64,000 nt of DNA from Arabidopsis thaliana (Eukaryota; Streptophyta; Magnoliopsida; Brassicales; Brassicaceae): contig NC_003071.7 of the NCBI RefSeq assembly GCF_000001735.4, positions 10,781,151-10,845,150 on the forward strand, given 5' to 3'. Positions 35,867-48,252 of this stretch are shown one piece after another. The position numbers and the translations under genes are program-made. Position 1 is the first letter of the stretch. The number at the start of each line of letters is the position of its first letter. A model generated the notes under the pieces. The model was not told where the DNA came from and ran no database searches. It saw only the letters and a program-made list of their open reading frames with translations.

Positions 35867-38800
35867 ATGATCTTAGACGAGAAGAATCGGAAAAATCTCG
35901 TATTCCTCATCTTACAGTTCTTTGATGAAGAGGGCTACGAAGAAAGCTTACACTTGTACGGTTGATTTTGATTTTTGTTTCTCAATAGTTTGATTTTAAG
36001 CTTTGCTTATACCTAATTTATGTGTGGTTTTGTTTTGTTATGAAGATTGGAGCAAGATTCAGGTGTTTTCTTCGATTTTAGCTACCTTTCTAATGCAATC
36101 CTTAATGGTAACTGGAAAGACGCAGATGACTATCTCTCAGCATTCACTAGTCCAGAGGCAAATACTTTTTCAAGGAAGATGTTCTTTGGCTTGTTCAAGT
36201 TGAAATTTTCCGAAGCACCGGATAGGCAATCATTCCTCTACCCTTCTCACTGAATCATTCATTTCTTATAAATGTTTGTTTTATCATCCTTTTTGGTTAT
36301 GTTCTGCAGAAGTGGTGGCTCTGAAGCTGTGAAGATATTCTCCAAGGATTTGAGACGGATTCCTGTTTTAAAAGATGATAGCTTTGATGATTTGGTTGAA
36401 GTGATTGCTGTAGATGATATGAGGCAAGGATTAAGATATATTATTAGCTATTAATAAGATGTTACAATGCGGATCTCATAGAGTTTTTAGTGGTGGCTTT
36501 GTTTATAGAATTCCTGAGGAGACTTGTTGTGTGGACAAAGCACCGGGAAGAGCCAAATTGTGTGTTGATCTTCATAAACTAGCAGAAAGCAATCCTTCTT
36601 TACGTGGCAAACTTGATTTTCCAAGTTTGAATAAATCTGCATTGCTGGCTCTTATCTCCCTCCTTTGTCCAAATTGTAGTAGGAGAAAGGGAGGTTTGAA
36701 GGTAATTTTTTACATATTTTCTTATATCCTTATATTGTAGGAACCGAAGATTTTGGCTTCTCGGGTTCTTTTGTTTCTGATCAGTGCGTTTCTTGTAGGA
36801 AGATCTCATTTGCTTAATCCTTCAATTTCTCTATGAAGCGAAGTACAAGAACACTCTGCATAAGTAAGTTTTGTAGAGATAAATGTGATCTTGGATATAT
36901 TGTTGTTTACTTATTGTTGAAATTTTTTCTTTCTGAAGACTAGAGCAAGAAACAAAAGTGTTCTTCAACTTAAATTATCTGGCGGAAGTGATGAAGCTTG
37001 GTGAATATGGTAAAGCTGAAGAGTATCTGGGAGCTTTTACAAACTGGGAAGATAATAAGTACTCAAAGGCTATGTTTCTTGAACTTCAGAAACTTATATG
37101 CCTACAATCTACAGAATGGTTGGTTTAAATTTATTTATCTGCATCCCAACTATTTGGTTAAGAACTTTGCATATGATGGAAGCTTGAACATAGTTGCAAC
37201 ATATAGTAGTTATACTCAATTCATATTGAAGTATTATTATCCCCAAATTCTCCACTGGTCAGTTTTCACTCTGATGTATGTTTTCTTCTGCAGGGAGGTT
37301 GCAACCCCATCTGGATCTCTTGATAACATGTCGCTGAAGATAAAGCTGCATGCCTCTGTTGCCATGCTAGCCAAGAAGAATCCAGTACTGAAAGATGAAC
37401 TCAAGTTTCCTAGTATGGAAAAGTCAAGACTTTTAACACTGGTGAAGCAGACGTAAGGCTGCCAAAGTTGTTGTTTTCTAGTCTAGATTTTCTTTCTCGT
37501 GGTTTCTTCTAGTTCTGATTTTCTTCACCTCATGCAGTATGGACTGGTGGACATGCAACAATACTAGTTCTCTGGAAAATGTTCCAGTAGTGTCATATCT
37601 TTGTGGCACACCATCTTCTATGAAATTTTTTTTCAAGAAAACAGTACCAAGGAAGAAGAAACCAAACGAAATCAAAGATCCTTCTCAGTGCAATGCACTC
37701 GTTCTTCCTGATTGTTTCTCAGAAGAAAAGGTGAGGTTACTTTCTGCAGAATCTGTTAAAATTTGATGTATTTCATGTCATCCAAGGCATTCAATCACAT
37801 TTTTAATTGATCTTTAAAAGGGAAAAAGAACATAGCTCTTGAGAAATTCTAGCCATCAAGGATGATGCTTTGTTTCTCCCAAGAATTATACTTTGTTCAG
37901 AGTAATATTATCAGTTAATTTGGGGGGAATGTCTCATGTTAGCATTTATTATTTGACTACAGAATTTCTGCCACCTGTGTATACATTCTCGGTAGTGGCA
38001 TCATCTAGAAACCATATTCTCTGAGATATATATCACGCTTGAGGTGTTTTGCATGAAAGTCTCACCTACGTGTGTAGTCCTGCGATGAATTTTGAATGAC
38101 AATGCTGTTTGTTGATGCATATAGTCAAATTTGTCTTCTATATCTTCAACTATTGAGATCTCATTGAATTTGTTGACTTGGTTAGATTGCACGTTTGACC
38201 TATTCCCCTTCTGGAGATTACATACTGGCTTTGGCAGAAGACGCCACACATAAACTCTGGACATGGTCGAGTAGCCAAAATGAATTCTGCAAGGTATAGT
38301 CTCAGATGCCAAAATGATCTCTCCTATGTTTCAGCGCTGATGTCTTGAGTACTTGATTCGTTAAATTTTTTTGCTTATAGTATACTCCTAAAATATTGAA
38401 GGAAAATGTATATCCAAAGCCACGATTACATCAACCTCAAAGTGGGAAAACTATGGAAAATGAGATGGCCACCTCTGTTCAGAAGTCAACGTCATGTTTT
38501 GCGGTCAAGGGTTCCTATCTTTTCTCGACTTCAGGAGGAAAGATAGCAGTTTTTGATCTAAAGAATTTTGAGGTAATAAGCATTGTAGTGTTATAAGCTT
38601 TTAGGTCCTGCCTTTGTGTCTGCCTCATCAAATGACACTGTTTGCACAATAATGCAGAAGGTAGCTTCTTTTGGAAGTCCTACACCTATGGCTACGTATT
38701 TTATATTTATTCCTGGTGATTTGCTTGCCGTCGGGCTAGATGATGGCTCTATCTTTATCCATTGTTTATCCTCGAGAAAGGTAAAGTCATCATTTTCGTA

Positions 38801-39769
38801 GTAATCGTCTGAAACCGTTTTGCCTGACTTTGTATGCTGCTAAAAGATGTTATGAAGCTGTAAATGTACTAGGTCAAAGAAAAGTTGGAGGGCCACGACC
38901 AGAAAATAACCTGCCTAGCATTTTCTCGCTGTTTTAATGTCCTCGTCTCATCTGACTCTGATGGAAAGGTTTGTACATGCATCTGTAGATACTCAAAACT
39001 GTTGCTTCCAGGATTTTTAATTTTTTTTACGTTTTCTCTAGCTCTGTCTTTGGAGCACAAAGAGCTGGGTTAAGCTAACAAGTAAGAACTCTACGCGTAA
39101 ATTTTGCAACCGGTCTAACCTTGAATCCACCTCTTTAGTAACTCACATCCAGTTTGACCCATATCAAATTGAGCTACTCGTGGTCCATGATGGGTGGATA
39201 GGATTATACGAAGTTCGAACTCTTGATTGCCGTTTGCAGGTAAAAGGCAAAGACTGTTGTAGACTCTCTTCTCTGATTATATTCCCTTGCCTCTAGCTTT
39301 ACCTTATTGCCTCTAAATAAAAAATGCTACGCAGTGGATACCCGATGCATCTGATCCTGCAATAACTTCTGCTACATATTCTTCCGATGGTGAGATCATC
39401 TATGTTGGATTTAGATGTGGATCTATTAAAATTGTGGACTCCAAGACTTTTATGACACTATGTCAAATCAATCTGACTTCTTTTACTCAACTCAGCACCA
39501 GCAACATCAGGTACAGTTTCCTTGTCCACACTTCTATTTTGGTTTAAATAATGATGTAATTGATTTTGCTACTAAACTGGGGATGGCACAGTCTCGAGGT
39601 TTATCCGACTGTTGTTGCCGCTCATCCTTCACATCCTAATCAGATATCGGCTGGGCTTAGTAATGGTAAGGTCATTGTCCTTCAGCCGTTGTGGAGTGGA
39701 GGATGGGGTGAAGCAGCTCCACTTGAAGACAATGGAGATTATTCTAATGACTCAGATCATAGTTACTGA
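35867..39769 (+). CDS. TOPLESS-like protein with two LisH-CTLH modules and one WD40 propeller
   Basis: Relative of the TOPLESS corepressors, probably AT2G25420. Sixteen exons: 35867-35955, 36046-36225, 36310-36423, 36509-36701, 36799-36863, 36939-37118, 37294-37452, 37538-37730, 38186-38293, 38381-38572, 38658-38780, 38873-38968, 39042-39081, 39139-39239, 39335-39510 and 39592-39769. They sum to 728 residues. Module 1 (about 1-190) and module 2 (about 193-326) each show a LisH (LILQFFDEEGY, LILQFLYEAKY), then LEQ(D/E), then a CTLH with YL.AFT. The rest matches the second TOPLESS propeller (GGKIAVFDLKNFE, SSDSDGK, AAHP). The first propeller of about 450 residues is missing; TOPLESS proteins are about 1,130 residues. 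Introns 2 and 3 appear to start with GC. A nuclear corepressor role is inferred; EAR-motif binding is untested. Confidence 0.8.
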
Positions 39770-41565
39770 CCACAGAGGTTGTCTTAGTTTTAAGTATGTC
39801 TCTTTGAGCTAACTGATCTTTTTGTATGTAATTGAGCTTACTGCTCTTTTTGAATGCTTGTCTATGTAACGTAATTCGTAATAAATGTGTCTTCTTGTGT
39901 ATTATTCATCGTAAAGCATCTGCCAAAAGGCTCCCTCTACTTGTAATAGTTATGACTTAGTTATTAAGTGGAGACAGAAGATTAGCGCTGGTAAAGTTAA
40001 TGCATTATCTTTTTGTTCTTCAATAAGATTGGAATATGTCTATCAATTTGCAGGAACGTAGTATTTTTTCATTATATATCTATTTTTATTACACAAGATT
40101 TCTAGATGGCTCATGGACGGTGTCGGTGAGAGACGTCTAAATATAAAAAAAAAATCAACGCTTTCGAACTTCGATTCCCCACTTACCTTTTTTCCAACTG
40201 AAGTTTTATTAATAATTTGTTGTAAAACAATTGTAAATTACAATGTTCAAATAAGAAAAACTAAAGCAGATGGACGAAATAAATGTTTTTGGAGTTAAAT
40301 TCGGAGAAAAATATGATTTCTGCGGAACCTATACCCTATGGAAAAGAAGTTTTTAAAAAAATACTACTAAAAAAACATAAAGCAGAAAAAACTCAAACCT
40401 AAAACAAAAGAAGACGAACCTTTTAACTAAAAACAATAAAACATAGGGGATGATTAGGGATGAGTTTGAAGTCTGTAAATTTTTAACAATCTTTACAGTT
40501 TTAATTTTAACAATCAGACATTTTTCACTTTTAATAATTAAAAAGTTCTCACAACATTTTCTTCTTATTTTGTTCATTGATTTTAGTTATTTTTTTTATG
40601 TCTCGAAAACAAAACTTAAAATTATAAAAAAAAAAAAAGTCAATAGTTTTCACCCATATGTATGAAAAAATCTGAAAAAATTCACTCAATGATAAAATTT
40701 TAAAATATTTCAGTTGATTTACAATTGATTTTTGTTTTTTTATAAACTCATTTTCCACATTTTCAATAGTTATACACTATACTCACAACTTCTATCAATC
40801 GTTTATAATATTTTAAAGTTAAAGTTCTTACGGCAAAAGCAGAAGTCTTTCCGATTCTCCCCTTACCTACATTTTCTCTTGTTGTGAAAAAAGGTCCTAA
40901 TATTTTCTGCTTCTACGACAAAACAAATTTATATTTTCTCTTGTTTTACTTTTCACCTACATTTCAAAAAAAAACTAGAGTTAATTTTCCACTCAGAAAA
41001 TAATAATCTGTTATTAAGCAAATTACATGTATGACAAACAAAAAAAAAGTAAAAAACAAAGTACATCTTTACCTTCCGACAAGCACACAACTCCCGACAG
41101 TGCCGGTAAAAAAAGCTTTAGCATCTCCTTCTCTCCAAAATCAACGACTTAAAAGTCGCCACGTCATCACGGACTCCAACTTTCCTCTTAAATCCATCTC
41201 TGCTCTCTCTCTCTCTCTTCAGCCACCACCATTCTCTTTTACTCCTTCGCCGAATCTCACAACGCCAAATTTTGGCGTTTCCACAGATCTATACATCCCG
41301 GAGATCTCCAACAAATCCGACACCGTTTTCTACTCCGACGAATCCTCCTCCGTAGATCTAGTCAAAAAACGAACCTAACGGTAATTTCTAAATATAGCTC
41401 AAAGAAAAATCGATTTCAAATTGTGTTTCCCGTTAGATTCTTTATCAATCAAAACTCAGATTTCGCACGAATCTCTCATCAATGTCAAAATCATTTTCGA
41501 TTCTTCTTTTTTTTTGAACAGTTTGTGTTTAACTTTTTCTCAGAAATTCGAAATCCTGATCGGAG
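39770..41565. other. Intergenic and 5' leader of ECA4
   Basis: After the TOPLESS-like 3' UTR the region 40080-40800 is A/T-tract rich with nothing coding. Near the ECA4 start there is a CT-repeat leader (41205-41222). A 115-codon ATG-started frame runs from 41031 to 41378. A plausible 5' UTR intron runs from a GT near 41380 to gaacag at 41515-41520. Confidence 0.45.
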
Positions 41566-43527
41566 ATGGCTCCGAGTATTCGAAAAGCGATTGGTGCGGT
41601 TAAAGACCAAACAAGCATAGGAATCGCTAAAGTAGCAAGCAACATGGCTCCAGATCTAGAAGTAGCCATCGTGAAAGCTACAAGTCACGACGACGATCCC
41701 GCAAGCGAGAAATACATTCGTGAGATTCTAAACCTGACCTCTCTCTCTCGCGGCTACATCCTCGCTTGTGTTACTTCCGTTTCACGGCGATTGAGTAAGA
41801 CGCGTGATTGGGTTGTTGCTCTCAAGGCTCTTATGCTTGTGCATAGACTTCTTAATGAAGGAGATCCTATTTTTCAAGAAGAGATTCTTTATTCAACTAG
41901 ACGAGGTACGAGGATGTTAAACATGTCTGATTTTCGCGATGAAGCGCATTCGAGTTCGTGGGATCATTCGGCTTTCGTTAGAACTTATGCTGGTTACTTG
42001 GATCAGAGGCTTGAGTTAGCTTTGTTTGAGAGGAAAAGTGGTGTGTCGGTGAATAGTGGTGGTAATAGTAGTCATCATAGTAATAATGATGATCGATATG
42101 GGAGAGGAAGAGATGATTTCAGGTCTCCACCGCCGCGTTCTTATGATTATGAGAACGGTGGTGGTGGTGGTAGTGACTTTAGAGGTGATAATAATGGTTA
42201 TGGTGGTGTACCGAAGAGATCTCGGTCTTACGGAGATATGACTGAGATGGGAGGAGGAGGAGGAGGAGGAGGGAGAGATGAGAAGAAAGTTGTTACGCCT
42301 TTAAGGGAAATGACGCCCGAAAGGATTTTCGGAAAGATGGGTCATCTTCAACGGTTACTTGATAGGTTTTTGTCATTGAGACCTACTGGTTTAGCTAAGA
42401 ACAGTAGGATGATATTGATCGCGTTGTATCCCGTTGTGAGGGAGAGTTTTAAGCTGTATGCTGATATTTGTGAGGTTTTGGCTGTTTTGTTGGATAAGTT
42501 TTTCGATATGGAGTATTCGGATTGTGTCAAGGCCTTTGATGCTTATGCTAGTGCGGCTAAACAGATTGATGAGCTTATTGCGTTTTATAATTGGTGTAAG
42601 GAAACGGGTGTGGCGAGATCGTCTGAGTATCCGGAAGTTCAGAGGATTACAAGCAAGTTGTTGGAGACTTTGGAAGAGTTTGTTAGAGATAGGGCAAAAA
42701 GAGGGAAGAGTCCCGAGAGGAAAGAGATCGAAGCTCCTCCTCCGGTAGTTGAAGAAGAGGAGCCTGAGCCTGATATGAATGAGATCAAAGCTCTTCCTCC
42801 TCCCGAGAATTACACTCCTCCACCTCCGCCTGAACCAGAACCTCAGCCCGAAAAACCGCAATTTACCGAGGATTTAGTTAACTTGAGGGAGGATGAAGTC
42901 ACAGCTGATGACCAAGGGAACAAGTTTGCGCTTGCACTCTTTGCTGGTCCACCGGGTAATAACGGAAAATGGGAAGCTTTCTCCTCGAACGGAGTGACCT
43001 CTGCTTGGCAGAATCCCGCTGCAGAGCCCGGTAAAGCGGATTGGGAATTGGCATTGGTTGAAACAACGAGCAATTTAGAAAAACAGACAGCCGCTTTGGG
43101 TGGTGGGTTCGATAACTTGTTGCTCAACGGGATGTATGATCAAGGAATGGTCAGACAACACGTTAGCACCTCGCAATTGACAGGTGGTAGCGCGAGCAGC
43201 GTAGCTTTACCCTTACCTGGTAAAACCAACAATCAAGTATTAGCCTTACCTGCACCAGATGGAACCGTTGAGAAAGTGAACCAAGACCCATTCGCAGCTT
43301 CACTAACCATTCCACCACCTTCGTACGTGCAAATGGCCGAGATGGAGAAGAAGCAGTATCTACTGAGCCAAGAGCAGCAGCTATGGCAGCAATATCAACG
43401 TGATGGGATGAGAGGTCAAGCCAGTTTGGCGAAGATGAACACCGGTCCAGTTCCGGCTTACGGAATGCCACCTGTCAACGGGATGGGACCGCCACCGACG
43501 GGGTATTACTACAACAATCCTTACTGA
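41566..43527 (+). CDS. ECA4: ANTH-domain clathrin adaptor (AP180/CALM-like)
   Basis: Single-exon gene of 653 residues, probably AT2G25430 (AtECA4). The ANTH domain begins near residue 24 with the lipid-binding K-A-T-S-H motif (VAIVKATSHDDDP) and continues to about residue 160 (GYLDQRLELALFERK). A Ser/Asn/Gly-rich insertion, including a run of eight glycines (GGGGGGGG), interrupts before the second helical part (GHLQRLLDRFLSLRPTG, residues about 260-390). The C-terminus is proline- and glutamine-rich with a DPF motif (VNQDPFAASL) suited to adaptor or clathrin binding. ANTH adaptors bind phosphoinositides and recruit clathrin at the plasma membrane or TGN. A conserved Trp-rich stretch (KWEAFSSN, TSAWQNP, KADWELAL) is typical of this plant subgroup. 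Confidence 0.92.
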   Translation: MAPSIRKAIGAVKDQTSIGIAKVASNMAPDLEVAIVKATSHDDDPASEKYIREILNLTSLSRGYILACVTSVSRRLSKTRDWVVALKALMLVHRLLNEGDPIFQEEILYSTRRGTRMLNMSDFRDEAHSSSWDHSAFVRTYAGYLDQRLELALFERKSGVSVNSGGNSSHHSNNDDRYGRGRDDFRSPPPRSYDYENGGGGGSDFRGDNNGYGGVPKRSRSYGDMTEMGGGGGGGGRDEKKVVTPLREMTPERIFGKMGHLQRLLDRFLSLRPTGLAKNSRMILIALYPVVRESFKLYADICEVLAVLLDKFFDMEYSDCVKAFDAYASAAKQIDELIAFYNWCKETGVARSSEYPEVQRITSKLLETLEEFVRDRAKRGKSPERKEIEAPPPVVEEEEPEPDMNEIKALPPPENYTPPPPPEPEPQPEKPQFTEDLVNLREDEVTADDQGNKFALALFAGPPGNNGKWEAFSSNGVTSAWQNPAAEPGKADWELALVETTSNLEKQTAALGGGFDNLLLNGMYDQGMVRQHVSTSQLTGGSASSVALPLPGKTNNQVLALPAPDGTVEKVNQDPFAASLTIPPPSYVQMAEMEKKQYLLSQEQQLWQQYQRDGMRGQASLAKMNTGPVPAYGMPPVNGMGPPPTGYYYNNPY

Positions 43528-45584
43528 TTCATTCTTTTTTGCACCCATTCATATATGTGTAGATGACTCGTCTTCCACCTTTGATCTTGTGTGTGTTTTA
43601 TTATATCCCCTCGGATTGTCGTAAAACGATTCCATCTTCTTCCTTGTCTCTGCTCGAGTTTGATTTATAGTTTATGTACACTTTCTTGAGAATCTTGATT
43701 CCCTTCTGTATAACATTTTGATATCATTCATGTTTCCACTGTTTAACTTAAGAACACTTCTGTCGGATAGTCTTAACTTGCAAAGTCTCCATAGGACTTA
43801 TTATATTTGGGTTGTGTTGTCCAAAACAAACAAGTGAAACATAGCCACTCTTTCAAGTTTGAAGCCATTGGTTCATTTGTACATTATTAGGTGAGACAGA
43901 TTTGTCGCTTTCGTATATTTCTTTCTAATATTCCAGGAGATGTTTACTATAAATTAAATTCATCTTTTTTATAGTTGGGATTGGAAAATGAAAGCACGAG
44001 AAGTCTCTGTTAGATTAAAAGAGTTAGGTGACCCAATAGGTTATATATAATGATAGATAATGTGTGACCGTCCACTACCATCCATAAGTATGTATAATGA
44101 CAAATTCTTTATATTATTTGCTTGTGGAGAATAATACAAAAGAAAAGCTAAGCTGGAGTCTCTTCATGACCAACTCAAATAAGGGTGTCTCATTTTTGTA
44201 AACAGGTCACGTACACGTTTCTGGATAACTTAATTTGATTTATCATTATCACTGTTATTATAATTAGACATGGTCACATGGACAATACCCGATGAAACCG
44301 AACCAAAACCGAATAGGTTTTAATTACTGAATTGATCTTAATTTTTATATCCAAAGAATCGCAACCAAATCCGATATCTAATAGATACTCTAAAGTATCG
44401 GGAATATAAATATTTATCTTAAAAATATTATTTATATTTATAATTGTAATAGTCCAATACAAAAATGATATTTTAATTAAAATGATATCTTCTTAATATA
44501 TTTCTTATATTCTTAATTAAAAAAAAAAAAAAAACTATCTTAAATGATATATACGAAAATAAGAATAATCATTATGAAAATAAATAAAACAACGGAAAAC
44601 TTATAATACGATACAATACATTATCAAGCACACAAAACAACTAAAAACACATAACTTAATCAGTACAAAATTTGAGAAATTCAATTGCTTACCATTTGAG
44701 AAATTCAATCGCTCTACCATTCGTAACAATTTTATTATCCGTTGAAGTAAAAGAATAAGGGAGTGCATGAAATGAATATGCTATTACAGATTAATAATGT
44801 TGACCTATAAAATTCGTGATAGATTAATTCAAGTTCTAAAGTAAGCCCAATTATTTTTGTTTCAAAAAAAAAAAGAACATGCCCAAAACTATTTTTGAGT
44901 TGATTTTACTTTTTTTATCCAAAAGAAAAATTGTTTTCCCTAAGGCCTCCAATTATTGGGCCGGGGCTGTTAACAGAAGCACTAAAAAGAGCTCTATACT
45001 AGAATCACTGAAGCAGAACTCTCCCTAAAGACCTCAAATTATTGAGCAGAACTCTAGTATACGCACACGGCGTGAGAATGAAGAATCAGATAAATCTTCT
45101 CCATAATGTAATCACTTTGACAAGTCCTTAACTTTGAAGTTTGAACTTCGACAAATCCACAAACAAACAATAATCAATGCCCACTTTATCACGTCCCCAA
45201 CTTTGAACTTTGACAATCAACACAAAATAATCAATGCCACACATGTTATTTTGTAAAGCTCTAAGGGCTACAAACTTCTCCATCCCCCAATCCAAAAACG
45301 TATCAAATTTGTCTCAACATACATATTAAAAATTTCAAACTGATGTATTCCAATCCAAATTTTACGTTGATGAAATATACTAACGTAGATTTCACGTCAT
45401 GATTTGAGTGGCTCTTAGACATTATCTTGGCAATTACGCATACTTTTCTGCTGACTTTAGTTATAGCTCTGACTTCTTATAAGTCAAGTTATGTTTCAAT
45501 GAAAAATGAAAACCCACATCTTTATTTCTACCAAATTTTTCTCTCACTTTTCTTAAACAAAATCATTATTCTTAAAAATATTTC
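43528..45584. other. Intergenic with a possible transposon remnant
   Basis: ECA4 3' UTR, then AT-rich sequence. From about 44270 to 44460 it reads acccgatgaaaccgaaccaa and similar ACCGAA-type repeats, which in plants often mark decayed DNA-transposon ends. I could not define borders. The last few hundred bases are the RLP20 promoter. Confidence 0.35.
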
Positions 45585-48252
45585 ATGAAGACTATGTCCA
45601 AATCGTCTTTGCGTTTGCATTTTCTCTCGCTACTCTTACTTTGTTGTGTCTCCCCTTCAAGCTTTGTCATTATAAGATTCATTACACATAATCATTTTGA
45701 TGGTCTAGTACGTTGTCATCCCCACAAGTTTCAAGCCCTTACGCAGTTCAAGAACGAGTTTGATACCCGCCGTTGCAACCACAGTAACTACTTTAATGGA
45801 ATCTGGTGTGATAACTCCAAGGTGCGGTCACAAAGCTACGACTACGGGACTGTCTCAGTGGAACTCTCAAATCAAACAGTAGCCTCTTCCAGTTTCATCA
45901 TCTTCGCTACCTTGATCTCTCTCACAACAACTTCACCTCCTCTTCCCTCCCTTCCGAGTTTGGCAATCTCAACAAATTAGAGGTTTTATCTCTTTCCTTT
46001 AATAGCTTCCTTGGTCAAGTTCCTTCCTCATTAAGTAACCTAAGCATGCTTTCTCAGTTAGACCTTTCCCAAAACGATCTCACCGGTAGTTTCCCACTTT
46101 GCGGAATCTAACCAAGCTCACAGTTTTAGACCTTTCTCATAATCACTTCTCCGGAACTTTGAAGCCCAACAATAGCCTCTTTGAGTTACACCACCTTCGT
46201 TACCTTAATCTCGAGGTCAACAACTTCAGTTCCTCACTCCCTTCCGAGTTTGGCTATCTCAACAATTTACAGGTCTTTTCTCTTTCCTCTAGTGGCTTCT
46301 TTGGTCAAGTTCCTCCCACAATTAGTAACCTAACCGAGTTAAAACTTTTGTACCTTGACCAAAACAAGCTCACCGGTAGTTTCCCGCTTGTACAAAGTAT
46401 AACTAACCTCTCCGTTCTAAATCTTTATGATAATGATTTCTCTGGAACCATTCCTTCTTCCCTCCTCACTCTTCCTTTTTTATTTTATCTCGATCTCCGT
46501 AAAAACCATTTCACCAGTTCTATGGAAGTTCCTAACTCCCTTACGTCGTCTAGGCTTGAATACATGTACCTAGGGCATAACAATTTTGAAGGAAATATCA
46601 TAGAGCCTGTCTCAAAGCTCACCAACCTCACACATCTCGATCTATCTTTCCTAAACACAAGCTACCCAATTGACTTAAGACTCTTCTCCTCTCTCAAATC
46701 TTTGGTGCACCTTGATCTTTCTGGTAACAATATATCTCCAGCCAGTTTAAGTTCAGATTCATACATCCCATCAAACATGGCAATGTTGTTCTTAAAGCAC
46801 TGTGGCCTCAAAGAGTTCCCAAACATATTCAAGACCCTTAAAAAAATGGAGGCTATAGACGTATCCAACAATAGAATCAACGGGAAAATCCCTGAGTGGT
46901 TATGGAGCCTTCCTCTTCTTCATTTAGTGAATATTTTAAATAATTCTTTTGACGGTTTCGAAGGATCAACGGAAGTTTTAGTAAATTCATCGGTTCGGAT
47001 ATTACTTTTGGAGTCAAACAACTTTGAAGGAGCACTTCCTAGTCTACCACACTCTATCAACGCCTTCTCCGCGGGTCATAACAATTTCACTGGAGAGATA
47101 CCTCTTTCAATCTGCACCAGAACCTCACTTGGTGTCCTTGATCTAAACTACAACAACCTCATTGGTCCGGTTTCTCAATGTTTGAGTAATGTCACGTTTG
47201 TAAATCTCCGGAAAAACAATTTGGAAGGAACTATTCCTGAGACTTTCATTGTCGGTTCCTCGATAAGGACACTTGATGTTGGATACAATCGACTAACGGG
47301 AAAGCTTCCAAGGTCTCTTTTGAACTGCTCATCTCTAGAGTTTCTAAGCGTTGACAACAACAGAATCAAAGACACATTTCCTTTCTGGCTCAAGGCTTTA
47401 CCAAAGTTACAAGTCCTTACCCTAAGTTCAAACAAGTTTTATGGTCCTATATCTCCTCCTCATCAAGGTCCTCTCGGGTTTCCAGAGCTGAGAATACTTG
47501 AGATATCTGATAATAAGTTTACTGGAAGCTTGTCGTCAAGATACTTTGAGAATTGGAAAGCATCGTCCGCCATGATGAATGAATATGTGGGTTTATATAT
47601 GGTTTACGAGAAGAATCCTTATGGTGTAGTTGTCTATACCTTTTTGGATCGTATAGATTTGAAATACAAAGGTCTAAACATGGAGCAAGCGAGGGTTCTC
47701 ACTTCCTACAGCGCCATTGATTTTTCTAGAAATCTACTTGAAGGAAATATTCCTGAATCCATTGGACTTTTAAAGGCATTGATTGCACTAAACTTATCGA
47801 ACAACGCTTTTACAGGCCATATTCCTCAGTCTTTGGCAAATCTTAAGGAGCTCCAGTCACTAGACATGTCTAGGAACCAACTCTCAGGGACTATTCCTAA
47901 TGGACTCAAGCAACTCTCGTTTTTGGCTTACATAAGTGTGTCTCATAACCAACTCAAGGGTGAAATACCACAAGGAACACAAATTACTGGGCAATTGAAA
48001 TCTTCCTTTGAAGGGAATGTAGGACTTTGTGGTCTTCCTCTCGAGGAAAGGTGCTTCGACAATAGTGCATCTCCAACGCAGCACCACAAGCAAGACGAAG
48101 AAGAAGAAGAAGAACAAGTGTTACACTGGAAAGCGGTGGCAATGGGGTATGGACCTGGATTGTTGGTTGGATTTGCAATTGCATATGTCATTGCTTCATA
48201 CAAGCCGGAGTGGCTAACCAAGATAATTGGTCCGAATAAGCGCAGAAACTAG
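45585..48252 (+). pseudogene. RLP20: Receptor-like protein RLP20, frameshifted in its N-terminal half
   Basis: Leucine-rich-repeat receptor-like protein without a kinase, probably AT2G25440. The ATG at 45585 opens a signal peptide and the LRR cap ([19 protein letters not shown]). A one-base loss near 45818-45821 shifts to the next frame, where LRRs continue ([20 protein letters not shown]) to a TAA at 46109-46111. A second one-base loss near 46099 moves the homology to the third frame. That frame is then open to 48252 for over 700 codons, covering about 20 LRRs, the island ([20 protein letters not shown]), an acidic juxtamembrane stretch, a GxxxG membrane span and a short basic tail. All three frames are therefore used in order. 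The first ATG in the last frame is at about 46522. The ectodomain and anchor could be made from a downstream start, but without signal peptide. Confidence 0.8.

Noticed and set aside
44270-44460. ACCGAA-type repeat as a defined transposon
   Set aside because: Suggestive composition only; no terminal repeats or target duplication found.
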